NCBI GenBank assembly: GCA_026692905.1
Contig: JAPLNL010000037.1
Coordinates: forward strand, 1 to 55,488
Length of the DNA: 55,488 bases
Reading direction: 5' to 3'
Source: Planctomycetota bacterium
GTDB taxonomy: Bacteria > Planctomycetota > Planctomycetia > Pirellulales > Pirellulaceae
Shown here: positions 41,501 through 50,790 of the stretch, in pieces
Numbering within the stretch: the stretch's first letter is position 1
How the letters are laid out: each line of letters begins with the position of its first letter
The notes under the pieces: generated by a model
The model's database searches: none
The model's input: the letters and a program-made list of their open reading frames with translations, nothing else
What the model was told of the DNA's origin: nothing
Program-made: the position numbers and the translations under genes

Positions 41501-42304
41501 TCACCAATTTCGAGGTCCATAGCCGCCTCGAAGGGCCTGAATGTTGTTCATCACCATCGATGCGACGAAGATCGCGTTCAACTCCATCCGATGCGTGATG
41601 CACCAATATGCGATCACGACGCCGACGACCGCGCTGAGTGTATGTGCCTCCATGAGTCCACTCGTGCGTCGAACGATCCCGAGTATGTGCTGAGCGATCT
41701 GACCGCCATCGAGTGGATAGATCGGAAGCAGATTGATCAGCGCCCACCAGATACTGGATGTGATCGTGAAGTGAACTACCGCATAGAGATGCGGATTGCG
41801 TGGGTCGCTTACTACCAAACGAAAATAATCCGACATCCATTTGAATTCGTAAACAAAAACGCCGCAAAACACGGCTGCAATTCCTACGACGGCAGCTAAT
41901 AACAACTGGAATGCGGGGCCCGCTGCTGAAATGAGGATCTGATTCATTTGGCTTAATTGGGCCCGACGACCATTGCGTCCCCAAATCAATCCGGCACCCG
42001 GTATGGCGAGTCCGCCCATCTGGTACAGCACAATTTCGCATCGAATTCCGAAATAACGGAACGCGCAGGCATGACCAAGCTCATGAACAAGAATCGACAC
42101 AAAAGTGACAGCGACCCAGATCATGAGCAACCCACCCAAATTCACTGAGACGCCATCCAAAGCATAGCCTCTTTGCACAGACATCGCAGAGCTATAACCG
42201 AGCGCTGCGCTGACGGCCCAAAAGAGCCATGTCACTCGCACTGGGAAATCGAATATCTGAAATCGCCAGTCGTATTGGCTCGATTGCGGTTCGCCCAACA
42301 ACAT
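41501..42304 (-). CDS. M50 family membrane metalloprotease
   Basis: The 267-residue membrane protein has the site-2 protease zinc motif HELGHACAF in an early helix and the second motif NLLPIYPLDGGQ in a later helix, the aspartate being the third zinc ligand. Hydrophobic helices lie at about residues 25-45, 58-78, 125-150 and 165-185. Such rhomboid-like intramembrane proteases cut membrane-bound regulators or small membrane proteins. No PDZ domain is present, so it is the short (SpoIVFB/Rv-like) form. The target is unknown. Confidence 0.88.
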   Translation of the reverse strand: MLLGEPQSSQYDWRFQIFDFPVRVTWLFWAVSAALGYSSAMSVQRGYALDGVSVNLGGLLMIWVAVTFVSILVHELGHACAFRYFGIRCEIVLYQMGGLAIPGAGLIWGRNGRRAQLSQMNQILISAAGPAFQLLLAAVVGIAAVFCGVFVYEFKWMSDYFRLVVSDPRNPHLYAVVHFTITSSIWWALINLLPIYPLDGGQIAQHILGIVRRTSGLMEAHTLSAVVGVVIAYWCITHRMELNAIFVASMVMNNIQALRGGYGPRNW

Positions 42305-42420
42305 TTCGTCTGTTCCTATCTAGTTTTCCAAGACTCTCTCAAGCGGTTACCCAAGTTCGGTGTCGTTTGGGAACAGGGTCAATGTACCAGCGTCTCAAGC
42401 AATCGTAACTGGCAAACTAT

Positions 42421-42948
42421 CTATTCCGATAATGCCTGATGCTGTATCGACCTGACTTTTTCCATCAACGTAGGAATAATCTCGCTCGGTACGAAACGAT
42501 CCAAGGATCGTCCGTGCCCCAGACTTGCAATCTGCTTGATCAACGTGCTGGAGACGTGCGCGTAGACTTCGTCGGCCATGAGGAAAACCGTTTCTATGTC
42601 GCTATCGAGTTGCCGATTCGCCATCATCATGGTGAACTCCGCAGCGATGTCCGTCAGCGGCCTTACGCCCCGCACCATCACTCTTGCACCGATGTTTCGC
42701 ACAAAGTCGACGGCCAATCCATCGAATCTTTCAATTGAAACATGCGGCAAATGCCGGGTGACACGCTGCAACAAATCGATTCGTTCATCTGTCGAGAACA
42801 AGGATTGCTTTGCGGAGTTAACACCGACACCGATAACAAGTGAGTCGTACAGCCTCGCACTTCGCTCGATTATGTCCAAATGCCCCAGCGTGACTGGGTC
42901 GAACGAACCGGTGTAAACTGCTTTGTACGGGCTGAGCTGGATAGTCAT
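42421..42948 (-). CDS. coaD: Pantetheine-phosphate adenylyltransferase
   Basis: The 175-residue protein has the CoaD signatures: AVYTGSFDPVTLGHLDII at the N-terminus (TxGH nucleotide motif), RGVRPLTDIAAEF in the middle and SSTLIKQIASLG near the end. It makes dephospho-CoA from 4'-phosphopantetheine and ATP, the fourth step of coenzyme A synthesis. Its length is normal for the family. It is followed by an unrelated protease gene on the same strand, with a 116-bp gap. Confidence 0.95.
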   Translation of the reverse strand: MTIQLSPYKAVYTGSFDPVTLGHLDIIERSARLYDSLVIGVGVNSAKQSLFSTDERIDLLQRVTRHLPHVSIERFDGLAVDFVRNIGARVMVRGVRPLTDIAAEFTMMMANRQLDSDIETVFLMADEVYAHVSSTLIKQIASLGHGRSLDRFVPSEIIPTLMEKVRSIQHQALSE

Positions 42949-42975
42949 CTTCGATTCACCTCGTGCGGGAGTGTC

Positions 42976-43584
42976 TTACGAAAATTGGGAAAGCGTTTTT
43001 TGCTTGCTGAACGTCAAAAACGAAAATAGGTAAAACACGAACATGACTATCGCAATGAAAATCGCGAATGCAATGCCAGCGAACATCATCCCCTGAATGA
43101 CCATACCCATATCCGGCCCATTCGCTTGTTGAGGGGGCAAGTTCTTCATGGTTTGTTCGATCGTCGGGCCAATCGCAAGATAATTGAGAATCGCAACGAA
43201 CGTGGTCTCCGCAACCTTTAAGACCAACATGAAGCCTGAAATGAAGCGAATCAGGTTCGCACCGGCCCGCTTCTGTTTGAGACCGAGGATGCCACCCACA
43301 ATCTCGAGAACCGATACGACACCGTTGATTGCGGCGACCCCGATGCTCACTGCCATTGCACCCGGAAAGAGTTTCATCGGATTGAATTGCTTTTCATCCA
43401 TAAAGAGTACTAATACCAGCGAGGCAATGGCTTGCAGCGTTCCAAGCAATCCGAGAGCGCCAAGAACGATAAATAGGATACAGACAATTTTTACGAAGCC
43501 TTTGATTTGCGGTTTGCCAGCGGTTTCCGGTTGGCTTGGAGTCGAAGACGAGGTGTAGGGATTGTAACTTGAGTCGACGTTCAT
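42976..43584 (-). CDS. Four-helix membrane protein of unknown function
   Basis: The 202-residue protein has a polar Ser/Thr/Pro-rich N-terminus (about 28 residues), then hydrophobic helices at about 32-57, 75-102, 112-132 and 165-195. I see no catalytic or binding motif. It lies 27 bp before coaD and 15 bp after the cysteine-desulfurase-like gene on the same strand, so it may share their transcript. Confidence 0.75.
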   Translation of the reverse strand: MNVDSSYNPYTSSSTPSQPETAGKPQIKGFVKIVCILFIVLGALGLLGTLQAIASLVLVLFMDEKQFNPMKLFPGAMAVSIGVAAINGVVSVLEIVGGILGLKQKRAGANLIRFISGFMLVLKVAETTFVAILNYLAIGPTIEQTMKNLPPQQANGPDMGMVIQGMMFAGIAFAIFIAIVMFVFYLFSFLTFSKQKTLSQFS

Positions 43585-43599
43585 GAATGGAAACCTGCT

Positions 43600-44808
43600 T
43601 TAGATGGTTTTGTTCTCTCGTAAGGTCCAAACCAAACGATCAATATCTTCTTGATTATTGTATGCGTGCGTTGCCACTCGCAGACGCCCGTGCCTAACGC
43701 TAAGCACAATTTCTTCCTTGAGCAAGCGACTTCGAAGTTCGTTTGGGTCGATGCCTAGCAGTTCAAACGTCATGATCCCACTCAATTCTTCGGGACTGCT
43801 GTGGTCGCTTCTCGCGCGATAGCAACGGGCGCCGACTGATTTTAACCCATCTTCGATTTTGGCCGCATTTTCTAAAACAGCCGCCGCGATCGGGTTGCTG
43901 GGCTGGTTACATCCTTGGTTCAACAAAACCGCAAGACTTTCGTTGAGCCCAATCAGGCCAACATGGTTAGCCGATCCGCCCTCGTATCGTGATGCATTGT
44001 CTTTCAGTACCATGTTCGCCGTTTGAAACTTGCCCGCCATTTGGAGAGACCCCCATCCCTGCATCAATGGCTCTAGACGCTCCAGGTTTTTTTGCCTTAT
44101 GAAAAGCAACCCGGCTCCTTCAGGGCCCAGCATCCATTTGTGCCCGTCCGCGGCCAAATAGTCGATTGGAATCTGCTGTGTATCGAGAGAAAAGACTCCT
44201 AGCCCTTGAATCGCATCAACGAATAGTTGAGCGCCCGCTTGGTGCACCATTTCACACAGCTTGGCTAGATCGATTCGAAAACCGCTGAAGTACCCGACCC
44301 AACTGACAGCCACCAATCGCGTTGTCGAATCCATGGCTTTCCGGATAGCTTCCAACGAAACGACGCCAGATTCCGGCACAGGAACCCTGCGTACTTCGAC
44401 ACCGCGCCGCTCCAATGCCAACCAAGGAAGCAGGTTACTAGAAAATTCGTTGTCCAAAACGACGACGCTGTCGAGCCCTTTCTCGCCGGACCATCGATAG
44501 CCTTGCGAGACAATGTTGATACCAAAGGTTGTATTGGGGATGAGAGCAATCTCGCCAGGCTGGCAATGGATCAGTTTCGAGGCCGAGGATCGCAATCGAC
44601 TAGCCGCCGCAGACCACTCTGGCCAGCACACATCCCCTTGGAAAAGCGACTGGTCGACCCAGGTTCGGATGGCATTTGCGGCAGGAGACGGGAGGGGGCC
44701 CACTGCGGCGTGATCGAAGTAGGCGTACCTCTGAGAAACAGGCATGAGCTCTCGAAGAGACTCGCTGACCGAGGTTTTTGGTTCGTTTTTGTTAACAAAT
44801 CCGCTCAT
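43600..44808 (-). CDS. Aminotransferase class V (cysteine desulfurase-like)
   Basis: The PLP enzyme of about 402 residues has the PLP lysine in DGHKWMLGPEG, an aspartate in FVDAIQGLG and the family's AVGPLPSPA substrate-side segment. It belongs with SufS/CsdA- and isopenicillin-epimerase-like class V enzymes. The conserved catalytic cysteine loop of true desulfurases is not obvious, so it could be a related lyase or epimerase. ATG 44808 is chosen over an upstream TTG, since GAGG lies 6 nt before it. It heads a minus-strand run ending at coaD. Confidence 0.85.
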   Translation of the reverse strand: MSGFVNKNEPKTSVSESLRELMPVSQRYAYFDHAAVGPLPSPAANAIRTWVDQSLFQGDVCWPEWSAAASRLRSSASKLIHCQPGEIALIPNTTFGINIVSQGYRWSGEKGLDSVVVLDNEFSSNLLPWLALERRGVEVRRVPVPESGVVSLEAIRKAMDSTTRLVAVSWVGYFSGFRIDLAKLCEMVHQAGAQLFVDAIQGLGVFSLDTQQIPIDYLAADGHKWMLGPEGAGLLFIRQKNLERLEPLMQGWGSLQMAGKFQTANMVLKDNASRYEGGSANHVGLIGLNESLAVLLNQGCNQPSNPIAAAVLENAAKIEDGLKSVGARCYRARSDHSSPEELSGIMTFELLGIDPNELRSRLLKEEIVLSVRHGRLRVATHAYNNQEDIDRLVWTLRENKTI

Positions 44809-45072
44809 TCGGTCCTCGTCGGGAGGCTTTTTGGATAAAAACAAAACGTCTGGAACTTGCCCGATGACAGTCCCAAAAGTTCAACTATACTAGCCGTCTG
44901 ACACCTGAGTTGTTTTGACGACTGAGAATGGTCATTTCCGGTGAAGATTCCGGCTCTTTCCTAGAGCTCAATTCCTTGCCCGGATCACAATGCGTCTTAA
45001 TTCCAGCAAGATTACCCTTTCCATCAGCCACCCAGACACTGGGAGCATCCCTGAAAAGCACCGAGGAACTTG

Positions 45073-45270
45073 ATGCCCAGAATGTTGTGTTTAGGCGGTC
45101 TAGTGGTCGCTGGTTTAGTATTGCTACTCTTTCTTCTCGACTTGATCATGAGTTTGGCAGGAATGGGTTCGTTATTTCGTTACCCAAGCCTCTTAATGGA
45201 TCTCACGTTCATGCTATGCTCTGGCATATTAGGGTATCTATCGTGGATGTCCTTAAAAGAATTGAAATAA
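45073..45270 (+). CDS. Small two-helix membrane protein
   Basis: A 65-residue protein with two hydrophobic helices (about residues 5-30 and 40-58) separated by a short polar turn. AGGA lies 5 nt before ATG 45073. A longer ORF overlaps it in another frame but has ordinary shadow composition. The neighbours are the divergent desulfurase-like gene and a downstream esterase; the function is unknown. Confidence 0.6.
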   Translation: MPRMLCLGGLVVAGLVLLLFLLDLIMSLAGMGSLFRYPSLLMDLTFMLCSGILGYLSWMSLKELK

Positions 45271-45355
45271 CACGACGACTCTAACTTCGTCGTGCAACTC
45301 GCTGAGCCCCCTCCCCAATCGGGGCCGCCGCGAGAACATCTCCGTCAAAACCATT

Positions 45356-46117
45356 ATGCGATTCGACCCCGAAGCTTGGTCTCTTGATCGACCATCCCTT
45401 GGTTCTTTGGACTCTATTCTCGTAAGGCCAGCCAAATCGCTCCCGTCCTGTTTGGTCGTGATGTGCCACGGATTCGGTGCACCTGGCTCCGACCTAGTCG
45501 GATTGTTCGAAGACATCCTCTATTATCTTCCAGAGGATGCCTCAAAACCTGCGTTCTTATTTCCGGAAGCTCCAATCGACTTGGAAGACGAGGGAATGTT
45601 CGGGGCTCGCGCATGGTGGCGAATCAACATGGCAAAGCTGATGCAAATGTCAGCCACAAACTCCTTTGAGGAAGTACGCAATTCGGTGCCCGATGGGATC
45701 GATGAAGCGAGAGAGAAACTTTGTAACTGCATCGACGCCTGCCGCGAACAACAAAAATGGGGTGATCTGCCGATCGTACTGGGAGGATTCTCACAGGGGG
45801 CCATGTTGACGGTCGATACCGCGCTGAGAGGAACCGTCAGCCCGGTCATCGGGTTGCTGGTCTTCTCGGGTGCCCTCATCTGCGAATCCCTTTGGCGCAA
45901 TGCAGCTGCTGAGCGACCACTCCATGTTCCGGTTGTGCAAAGCCATGGAACGGTGGACCAAGTTCTCCCCATCGCAACCGGCCGCTGGCTCCACTCGCTC
46001 TTAAACGAGATTGGATGCGCGGGGGAATTGGCCGAGTTTCATGGCCCACACACGATCCCAACCGACGCTTTGGAAGCTGCGGCCAAACTCTTAAACAAAC
46101 TTTTGCCGCCCACTTAA
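45356..46117 (+). CDS. Carboxylesterase/phospholipase-like alpha/beta hydrolase
   Basis: The 253-residue enzyme resembles the YpfH/EstB-type predicted esterases: LVVMCHGFGAPGSD carries the oxyanion loop, the nucleophile is in GGFSQGAML, an aspartate in HGTVDQVLPI, and the histidine in FHGPHTIP. It would hydrolyse short esters or lysophospholipids in the cytoplasm; there is no signal peptide. It is downstream of the small membrane protein, with an 85-bp gap. Confidence 0.88.
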   Translation: MRFDPEAWSLDRPSLGSLDSILVRPAKSLPSCLVVMCHGFGAPGSDLVGLFEDILYYLPEDASKPAFLFPEAPIDLEDEGMFGARAWWRINMAKLMQMSATNSFEEVRNSVPDGIDEAREKLCNCIDACREQQKWGDLPIVLGGFSQGAMLTVDTALRGTVSPVIGLLVFSGALICESLWRNAAAERPLHVPVVQSHGTVDQVLPIATGRWLHSLLNEIGCAGELAEFHGPHTIPTDALEAAAKLLNKLLPPT

Positions 46118-46147
46118 CAATAAGCGATAGGCGGGTTCCGATTTACC

Positions 46148-46207
46148 TAGCACGACGCGCAAGCTAGTGACTCTTTTGGCCAATTCACTAGCTTGCGCTT
46201 CGTGCTA
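46148..46207. repeat. Family B inverted repeat, second copy
   Basis: Arms 46148-46170 and 46185-46207 match those of the element at 19786-19841, with one mismatch (GCG against GCT) and a different loop. It sits in the 257-bp spacer between the esterase and RDD genes; the rest of that spacer shows no feature. Confidence 0.85.
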
Positions 46208-46374
46208 CGGTAGATTTAGGCCTGCCACTCGCCTTCGGCACACAAGACAATGCAATTTGAGTTAAACTAGGCATCAAATCTTCAAGACCGTCTCTAGCTA
46301 AGTAGTGGACTTATTTTAGAGCGCCCTTTTGAAATCCACCTTTGCCGCTGAACTCTTACCACGCAAGGGAAAAA

Positions 46375-46893
46375 ATGTCGTTCGATCAAAACCCGTATGC
46401 TTCTTTCAGCCCCGCTGGCCCCGTTCTCGAACCAAAAAATCTCCGAACTGCCGATCTGGGAAAGCGATTTTTAGGAGCATTGGTTGATGGCTTAATCGGA
46501 ATTGTTTTTGTTGGCCCCGGATATGGACTCATGATTGCCGGCTCAGCCATGTCTGAACAGCCAGACCAACCAGGCCCGCTCTTCTTCGTTGGGCTTGCCT
46601 TCATCCTTTTGGGAGGAATTGCGTTGCTCGGAACCCAAATTTACTTGGCCGCGACCCGAGGGCAAACCATCGGCAAGTATTTCCTCAAGACCCAAATCGT
46701 GGATTTCGAAACAGGTGTGCGTGCCAATTTCGTTCAATGTTTTTTACTTCGGTCCGTTGTTAACGCACTCATTGGAGCAGTCCCATGCGTTGGGGGGATC
46801 TATTCGCTTGTCGACATCTGTTTTGTTTTCCGCGAAGATAGACGGTGCATTCACGATCTACTTGCGAAGACCTGCGTCATCGATATATCGTGA
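46375..46893 (+). CDS. RDD family membrane protein
   Basis: The 172-residue protein starts at ATG 46375, shortly after AAGGGA; an in-frame start at 46342 would add 11 residues with no signal. A polar N-terminus (about 30 residues) is followed by the RDD domain: DLGKRFLGALVDGLI, GQTIGKYFLKTQIVD, LLRSVVNALIGAVPCVGG, and RRCIHDLLAKTCVID at the end, the conserved HD(L/M) tail. RDD proteins are often ion-antiporter-like or accessory; the role here is unknown. Confidence 0.85.
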   Translation: MSFDQNPYASFSPAGPVLEPKNLRTADLGKRFLGALVDGLIGIVFVGPGYGLMIAGSAMSEQPDQPGPLFFVGLAFILLGGIALLGTQIYLAATRGQTIGKYFLKTQIVDFETGVRANFVQCFLLRSVVNALIGAVPCVGGIYSLVDICFVFREDRRCIHDLLAKTCVIDIS

Positions 46894-47009
46894 GCCGAAT
46901 AAGGACGCGGGAGGTAAACTCCGGTACCATAGAGCAAAGCTTCGAGACTGCTTAGTCGCGATCTCGAAATGATATCCTCCCGCCATTGTCCCTTGCAAAA
47001 GGCTCCTCG

Positions 47010-50000
47010 ATGCACTCCGTTGCCACTCCTCAGCCATTCGTTCCGCTTCCTATTGCGAATCAAATCGCATCGGTCCTTCTTCTGTGTCTGTTTCATGTTG
47101 CCGTTGCTCAAGCGAACGAGTCGCCAACACCCAAAAAACACCCCAACATCGTCTATCTGTTGTGCGATGATCTTGGCGTAGGTGACCTCAAAGTATTTAA
47201 CGCCAATAGCAAAATCCCTACACCCGCGTTGGATCGATTGGCGGCTCAGGGAATGCGATTCACCGATGCGCATTCCGGCTCCGCAGTATGCACACCCACT
47301 CGCTACGGAATCCTCTGTGGACGTTATGCATGGCGAACCAAATTGCAAAGTGGAGTCCTTGGCGGACTTAGTCCAAGCCTAATCTCCCCCAATCAATCGA
47401 CTGTTCCCAAATTCCTTAAGTCCAACGGCTACCACTCGGCATGCATCGGAAAGTGGCATCTAGGTCTCGACTGGAAGAAGCTCGAAGGAAAAAGTGTTTC
47501 GGAGCTTAACATCGAATCGTTGGAGCAAAACCGAAACGTTGACTATGGCCAGCCTTACCAAGCAGGACCACTTCAAGCAGGATTCGACGAATACTTCGGA
47601 ATTAGTGCTTCGCTCGACATGGTCCCCTACGTTTACTTAAAGGACCATGCGGTCACGGAATTGCCAACGGTCGACAAATCCTTCGGCATGCGATCCGCCA
47701 CACACAAAAGCCATACACGTCTCGGACCTGCTGCGCCCGATTTCACGGCCGACGATGTGTTGCCTCGACTGACTAGTGAAGCAATTGCTTATCTAGAACG
47801 TCGTTCGAAAAACCACCGCGACCAACCTTTCTTTCTTTACGTCCCATTTGCTTCACCCCACACACCCATCGCCCCCAGCAAAGATTGGCTCGGAAAAAGT
47901 GGCCTGAATCCGTACGCCGATTTCGTAAGGCAACAAGACGATTGCGTCGGAAAAATCCTCGCGGCGCTCGAGGAGTACAAGCTCGATCAAGATACCATCG
48001 TGTTCTTTACCAGCGACAACGGTTGCTCGCCAGAAGCAGACATCCCCAAACTTCGCGAGATGGGACACGATCCATGCCATCCCTTCCGTGGACACAAAGC
48101 AGATATTTACGAAGGAGGCCATCGCGTCCCGATGATCGTGCGTTGGCCCGGTGTTATTGCGCCTAACACAACAGCGACGCAAACAGTCTGTTTAACCGAC
48201 CTCTTTGCTACTGTTGCTGATACGATAGGAGTCCCGCTGACTGCAGAGTCCGGACCTGATAGCTTCAGTTGGCTCTCTCTCTTCGAAAATCCGAACGGCC
48301 CGCAAGTAAGAACGTCGACCATTCACCACTCAATCAATGGTTCCTTCGCCATTCGCAAAGGGAACCACAAACTATGCTTCTGCTCAGACTCTGGCGGCTG
48401 GAGCGACCCCAGGCCTAAATCCAAACCAGATTTGGAAGCGGGGCTTCAACTGTTTGACTTGGAAAATGATCTCCAAGAGACAAAGAACATTGCAAAGGAT
48501 CGACCAGAGATCGTCAAAGAACTTGCGATCGAAATGGAACGATGCATTGAACAGGGCAGGAGTACGCCCGGAGAGAAACTGTCGAACGATGTCCAAGTCC
48601 AACTTTGGAAACGTAGCAACCGACCAGTGTCTCTCTCGAACGTCACTTCTAAGATCGAATTTCAAAGCCCCAAAAACAATCAGGTCTTTCAGAGACAATC
48701 AAACGTCCCACAACTTTCTCACTCGCATCATGGAGGCAAACCCGCTCGCGGATTCGCCGAAGTGCCTATCCGTTGGAGCAAAGGCGATGAGAATTGGTCA
48801 CGCTTCGAATATCGACTTCGAACCAACGGCGACGAAACCTCGATTCCAAAGTGGACGGCCATTGAAAGGCCGAACGCGAGCCATCTGGACAATCTCACGA
48901 TTCCGGTCTCTGCAGGAGGTTGGTATCGCATCGAAGTTCGACTACTCGCTCAGGAACAAGTCATAGCGCAGGGGGAAAGCGGGCAATTTGGAGTTGGCGA
49001 ACTATTCCTTGTTGCCGGCCAATCGTACGCAACCAATTGCAATGATGTGAAGCTCACGGTTGCCGATCCGCAAAAACGCGTGGTGGCATTCGACATGAGC
49101 CGATCCTCGTGGCAAGTGGCCGACGACCCACAACCTGTATTTGATGGTAGCGACGGCGGTTCGATTTGGCCCGCAGTAGGCGATTCGCTGACTTCGATCT
49201 TGCAAGTTCCCGTCGGGTTTGCAAACGTTGCCATCGGCGGAACTTCCTCAACGCAATGGTTACCAGAGGGGGCATTGCATCCTAGATTGATTCAGGCGGG
49301 CAAGGAGTTGGGAGCGTTTCGCGCAGTTCTCTGGCAACAAGGAGAGTCCGACGTGATCGAAAAAGCAACCTCAGATGCATACATTCAGCGGCTTCTGAAA
49401 ATTCGCGAATCGGCCGAGTTGGGCTGGGGTGCCAAAGACAAGCCATGGTTTCTGGCTAAGTCCACGCTGCATCCTACGGTATACAACGATCCACTCGCAG
49501 AACATCGTATTCGATCCGCCATCGACAGTTTGATCGAGCGACATGGATTTGAACGAGGACCGGATACCGATATGCTCGCCGGTGAAAATCGCGGGCCCGT
49601 CGATTCGCGGAGACATTTTAGCGGAATAGGACAGCGCAACGCGGCAGCCATGTGGTTTGCAACCTTGCTCAACTTTCTTCAACAACCCAAGGCTCCCCAC
49701 GAGGCCGCAATCGAAGCCCTGCCTGGGATGCATTTGCTCGAACCCGCTTGGAACTCAAGCGTAGTTCATCGCGAAAGCAGCGTCCTTCTTCAGCTTGAAA
49801 AGGACGGGCCGATCACGGCTCGCCTTGCCTACCCAGCGAGCGAAATCCTCTCCATCGAAAGCGCTTCGCAAGCCAAAACGTTTGAACTCGGAAAAGACTT
49901 CCAATTGGGCGATGACAAACGGACCCTCATATGGCTCGGTGCGCCATCGAATGAGCTTATCACTGCCGAACAGATGTTTCCTCCAAAAGATGCACCTAAT

Positions 50001-50774
50001 AGTTATCGACATCGCATCGGAAATCCAGACCAGCATTTGATGTATTTCCCAGGTCGGTGGTTTCACGATCGAGATTTTGAGGTGACTTATGTTCGGGAGG
50101 GATTCAAGTCACCAAGCGAGGAAACTCCGCTTTCAACAGGTCCATTGCTTCCATTGACCATGCAGAAGCTCAAGTCGGGTAAGCCACTTCGTATCGCTGT
50201 CAGCGGCGATAGCATCTCGACAGGGCTGGACGCCTCGGGTACGACGCAAGCACCACCCAATCAGCCTGGCTATCCGGATCTGGTCGCTGCACAACTGAGA
50301 AAAAGTTATGGCAGTGAAGTTTCGCTGACCAATCGAGCGGTTAGTGGTTGGAGCATTGCCAACGGAGTTCAAGACTTGGATGTTTTGCTTGAGTCCTCAC
50401 CCGACTTGTTGATCGTCGCGTATGGAATGAACGACGTTGGCCGCCGTGATCCCAATTGGTTCGGTCAACAAGCGGTAATGATTCACGAACGAGCCAAGGC
50501 GAAGCTTCCTAACATTGAAATCATTTGGGTTTCAACCATGTTGGGAAACAAAGAGTGGATCCACACGCCTCGCGATATGTTTTCTAGTTACCGGGATGAG
50601 CTTGCAAAGCGAACAGGTCCCGACGCAGTCTTAGCCGATTTGACAGCGGTGTGGGAGGAACTGCTGGAACACAAGCACGACTTGGACTTAACCGGCAATG
50701 GCTTAAACCACCCCAACGACTTTGGTCATCGTTTGTACGCGCAAGCGATCTTGCAAAAGCTTAGCGATAAATAG
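47010..50774 (+). CDS. Secreted sulfatase fused to SASA esterase and SGNH hydrolase
   Basis: The 1254-residue protein starts at ATG 47010, 7 nt after AAAGG; an upstream in-frame TTG lacks support. A signal peptide precedes a sulfatase domain (about residues 42-540). This has LCDDLG calcium ligands, the formylglycine motif CTPTR (about 94-98) and FFTSDNG. The second domain (about 570-905) is a SASA/CE6-type esterase with VAGQSY, WQQGESD and DSRRHFSG. The third (about 1055-1254) is an SGNH/GDSL hydrolase with SGDSIS, YGMNDVG and LNHPNDFGH. Together these would remove sulfate and acyl groups from a polysaccharide outside the cell. Confidence 0.92.
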   Translation: MHSVATPQPFVPLPIANQIASVLLLCLFHVAVAQANESPTPKKHPNIVYLLCDDLGVGDLKVFNANSKIPTPALDRLAAQGMRFTDAHSGSAVCTPTRYGILCGRYAWRTKLQSGVLGGLSPSLISPNQSTVPKFLKSNGYHSACIGKWHLGLDWKKLEGKSVSELNIESLEQNRNVDYGQPYQAGPLQAGFDEYFGISASLDMVPYVYLKDHAVTELPTVDKSFGMRSATHKSHTRLGPAAPDFTADDVLPRLTSEAIAYLERRSKNHRDQPFFLYVPFASPHTPIAPSKDWLGKSGLNPYADFVRQQDDCVGKILAALEEYKLDQDTIVFFTSDNGCSPEADIPKLREMGHDPCHPFRGHKADIYEGGHRVPMIVRWPGVIAPNTTATQTVCLTDLFATVADTIGVPLTAESGPDSFSWLSLFENPNGPQVRTSTIHHSINGSFAIRKGNHKLCFCSDSGGWSDPRPKSKPDLEAGLQLFDLENDLQETKNIAKDRPEIVKELAIEMERCIEQGRSTPGEKLSNDVQVQLWKRSNRPVSLSNVTSKIEFQSPKNNQVFQRQSNVPQLSHSHHGGKPARGFAEVPIRWSKGDENWSRFEYRLRTNGDETSIPKWTAIERPNASHLDNLTIPVSAGGWYRIEVRLLAQEQVIAQGESGQFGVGELFLVAGQSYATNCNDVKLTVADPQKRVVAFDMSRSSWQVADDPQPVFDGSDGGSIWPAVGDSLTSILQVPVGFANVAIGGTSSTQWLPEGALHPRLIQAGKELGAFRAVLWQQGESDVIEKATSDAYIQRLLKIRESAELGWGAKDKPWFLAKSTLHPTVYNDPLAEHRIRSAIDSLIERHGFERGPDTDMLAGENRGPVDSRRHFSGIGQRNAAAMWFATLLNFLQQPKAPHEAAIEALPGMHLLEPAWNSSVVHRESSVLLQLEKDGPITARLAYPASEILSIESASQAKTFELGKDFQLGDDKRTLIWLGAPSNELITAEQMFPPKDAPNSYRHRIGNPDQHLMYFPGRWFHDRDFEVTYVREGFKSPSEETPLSTGPLLPLTMQKLKSGKPLRIAVSGDSISTGLDASGTTQAPPNQPGYPDLVAAQLRKSYGSEVSLTNRAVSGWSIANGVQDLDVLLESSPDLLIVAYGMNDVGRRDPNWFGQQAVMIHERAKAKLPNIEIIWVSTMLGNKEWIHTPRDMFSSYRDELAKRTGPDAVLADLTAVWEELLEHKHDLDLTGNGLNHPNDFGHRLYAQAILQKLSDK

Positions 50775-50790
50775 ACCGTGGGTCACTTCA

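Noticed and set aside
41460-42041. 193-codon minus-strand ORF inside the M50 peptidase
   Set aside because: Arg/Ser-rich shadow of the peptidase gene in another frame.
44928-45284. 118-codon plus-strand ORF over the small membrane protein
   Set aside because: Overlaps the 65-residue membrane protein that has a Shine-Dalgarno site and two clean helices; the longer frame has no recognisable feature.
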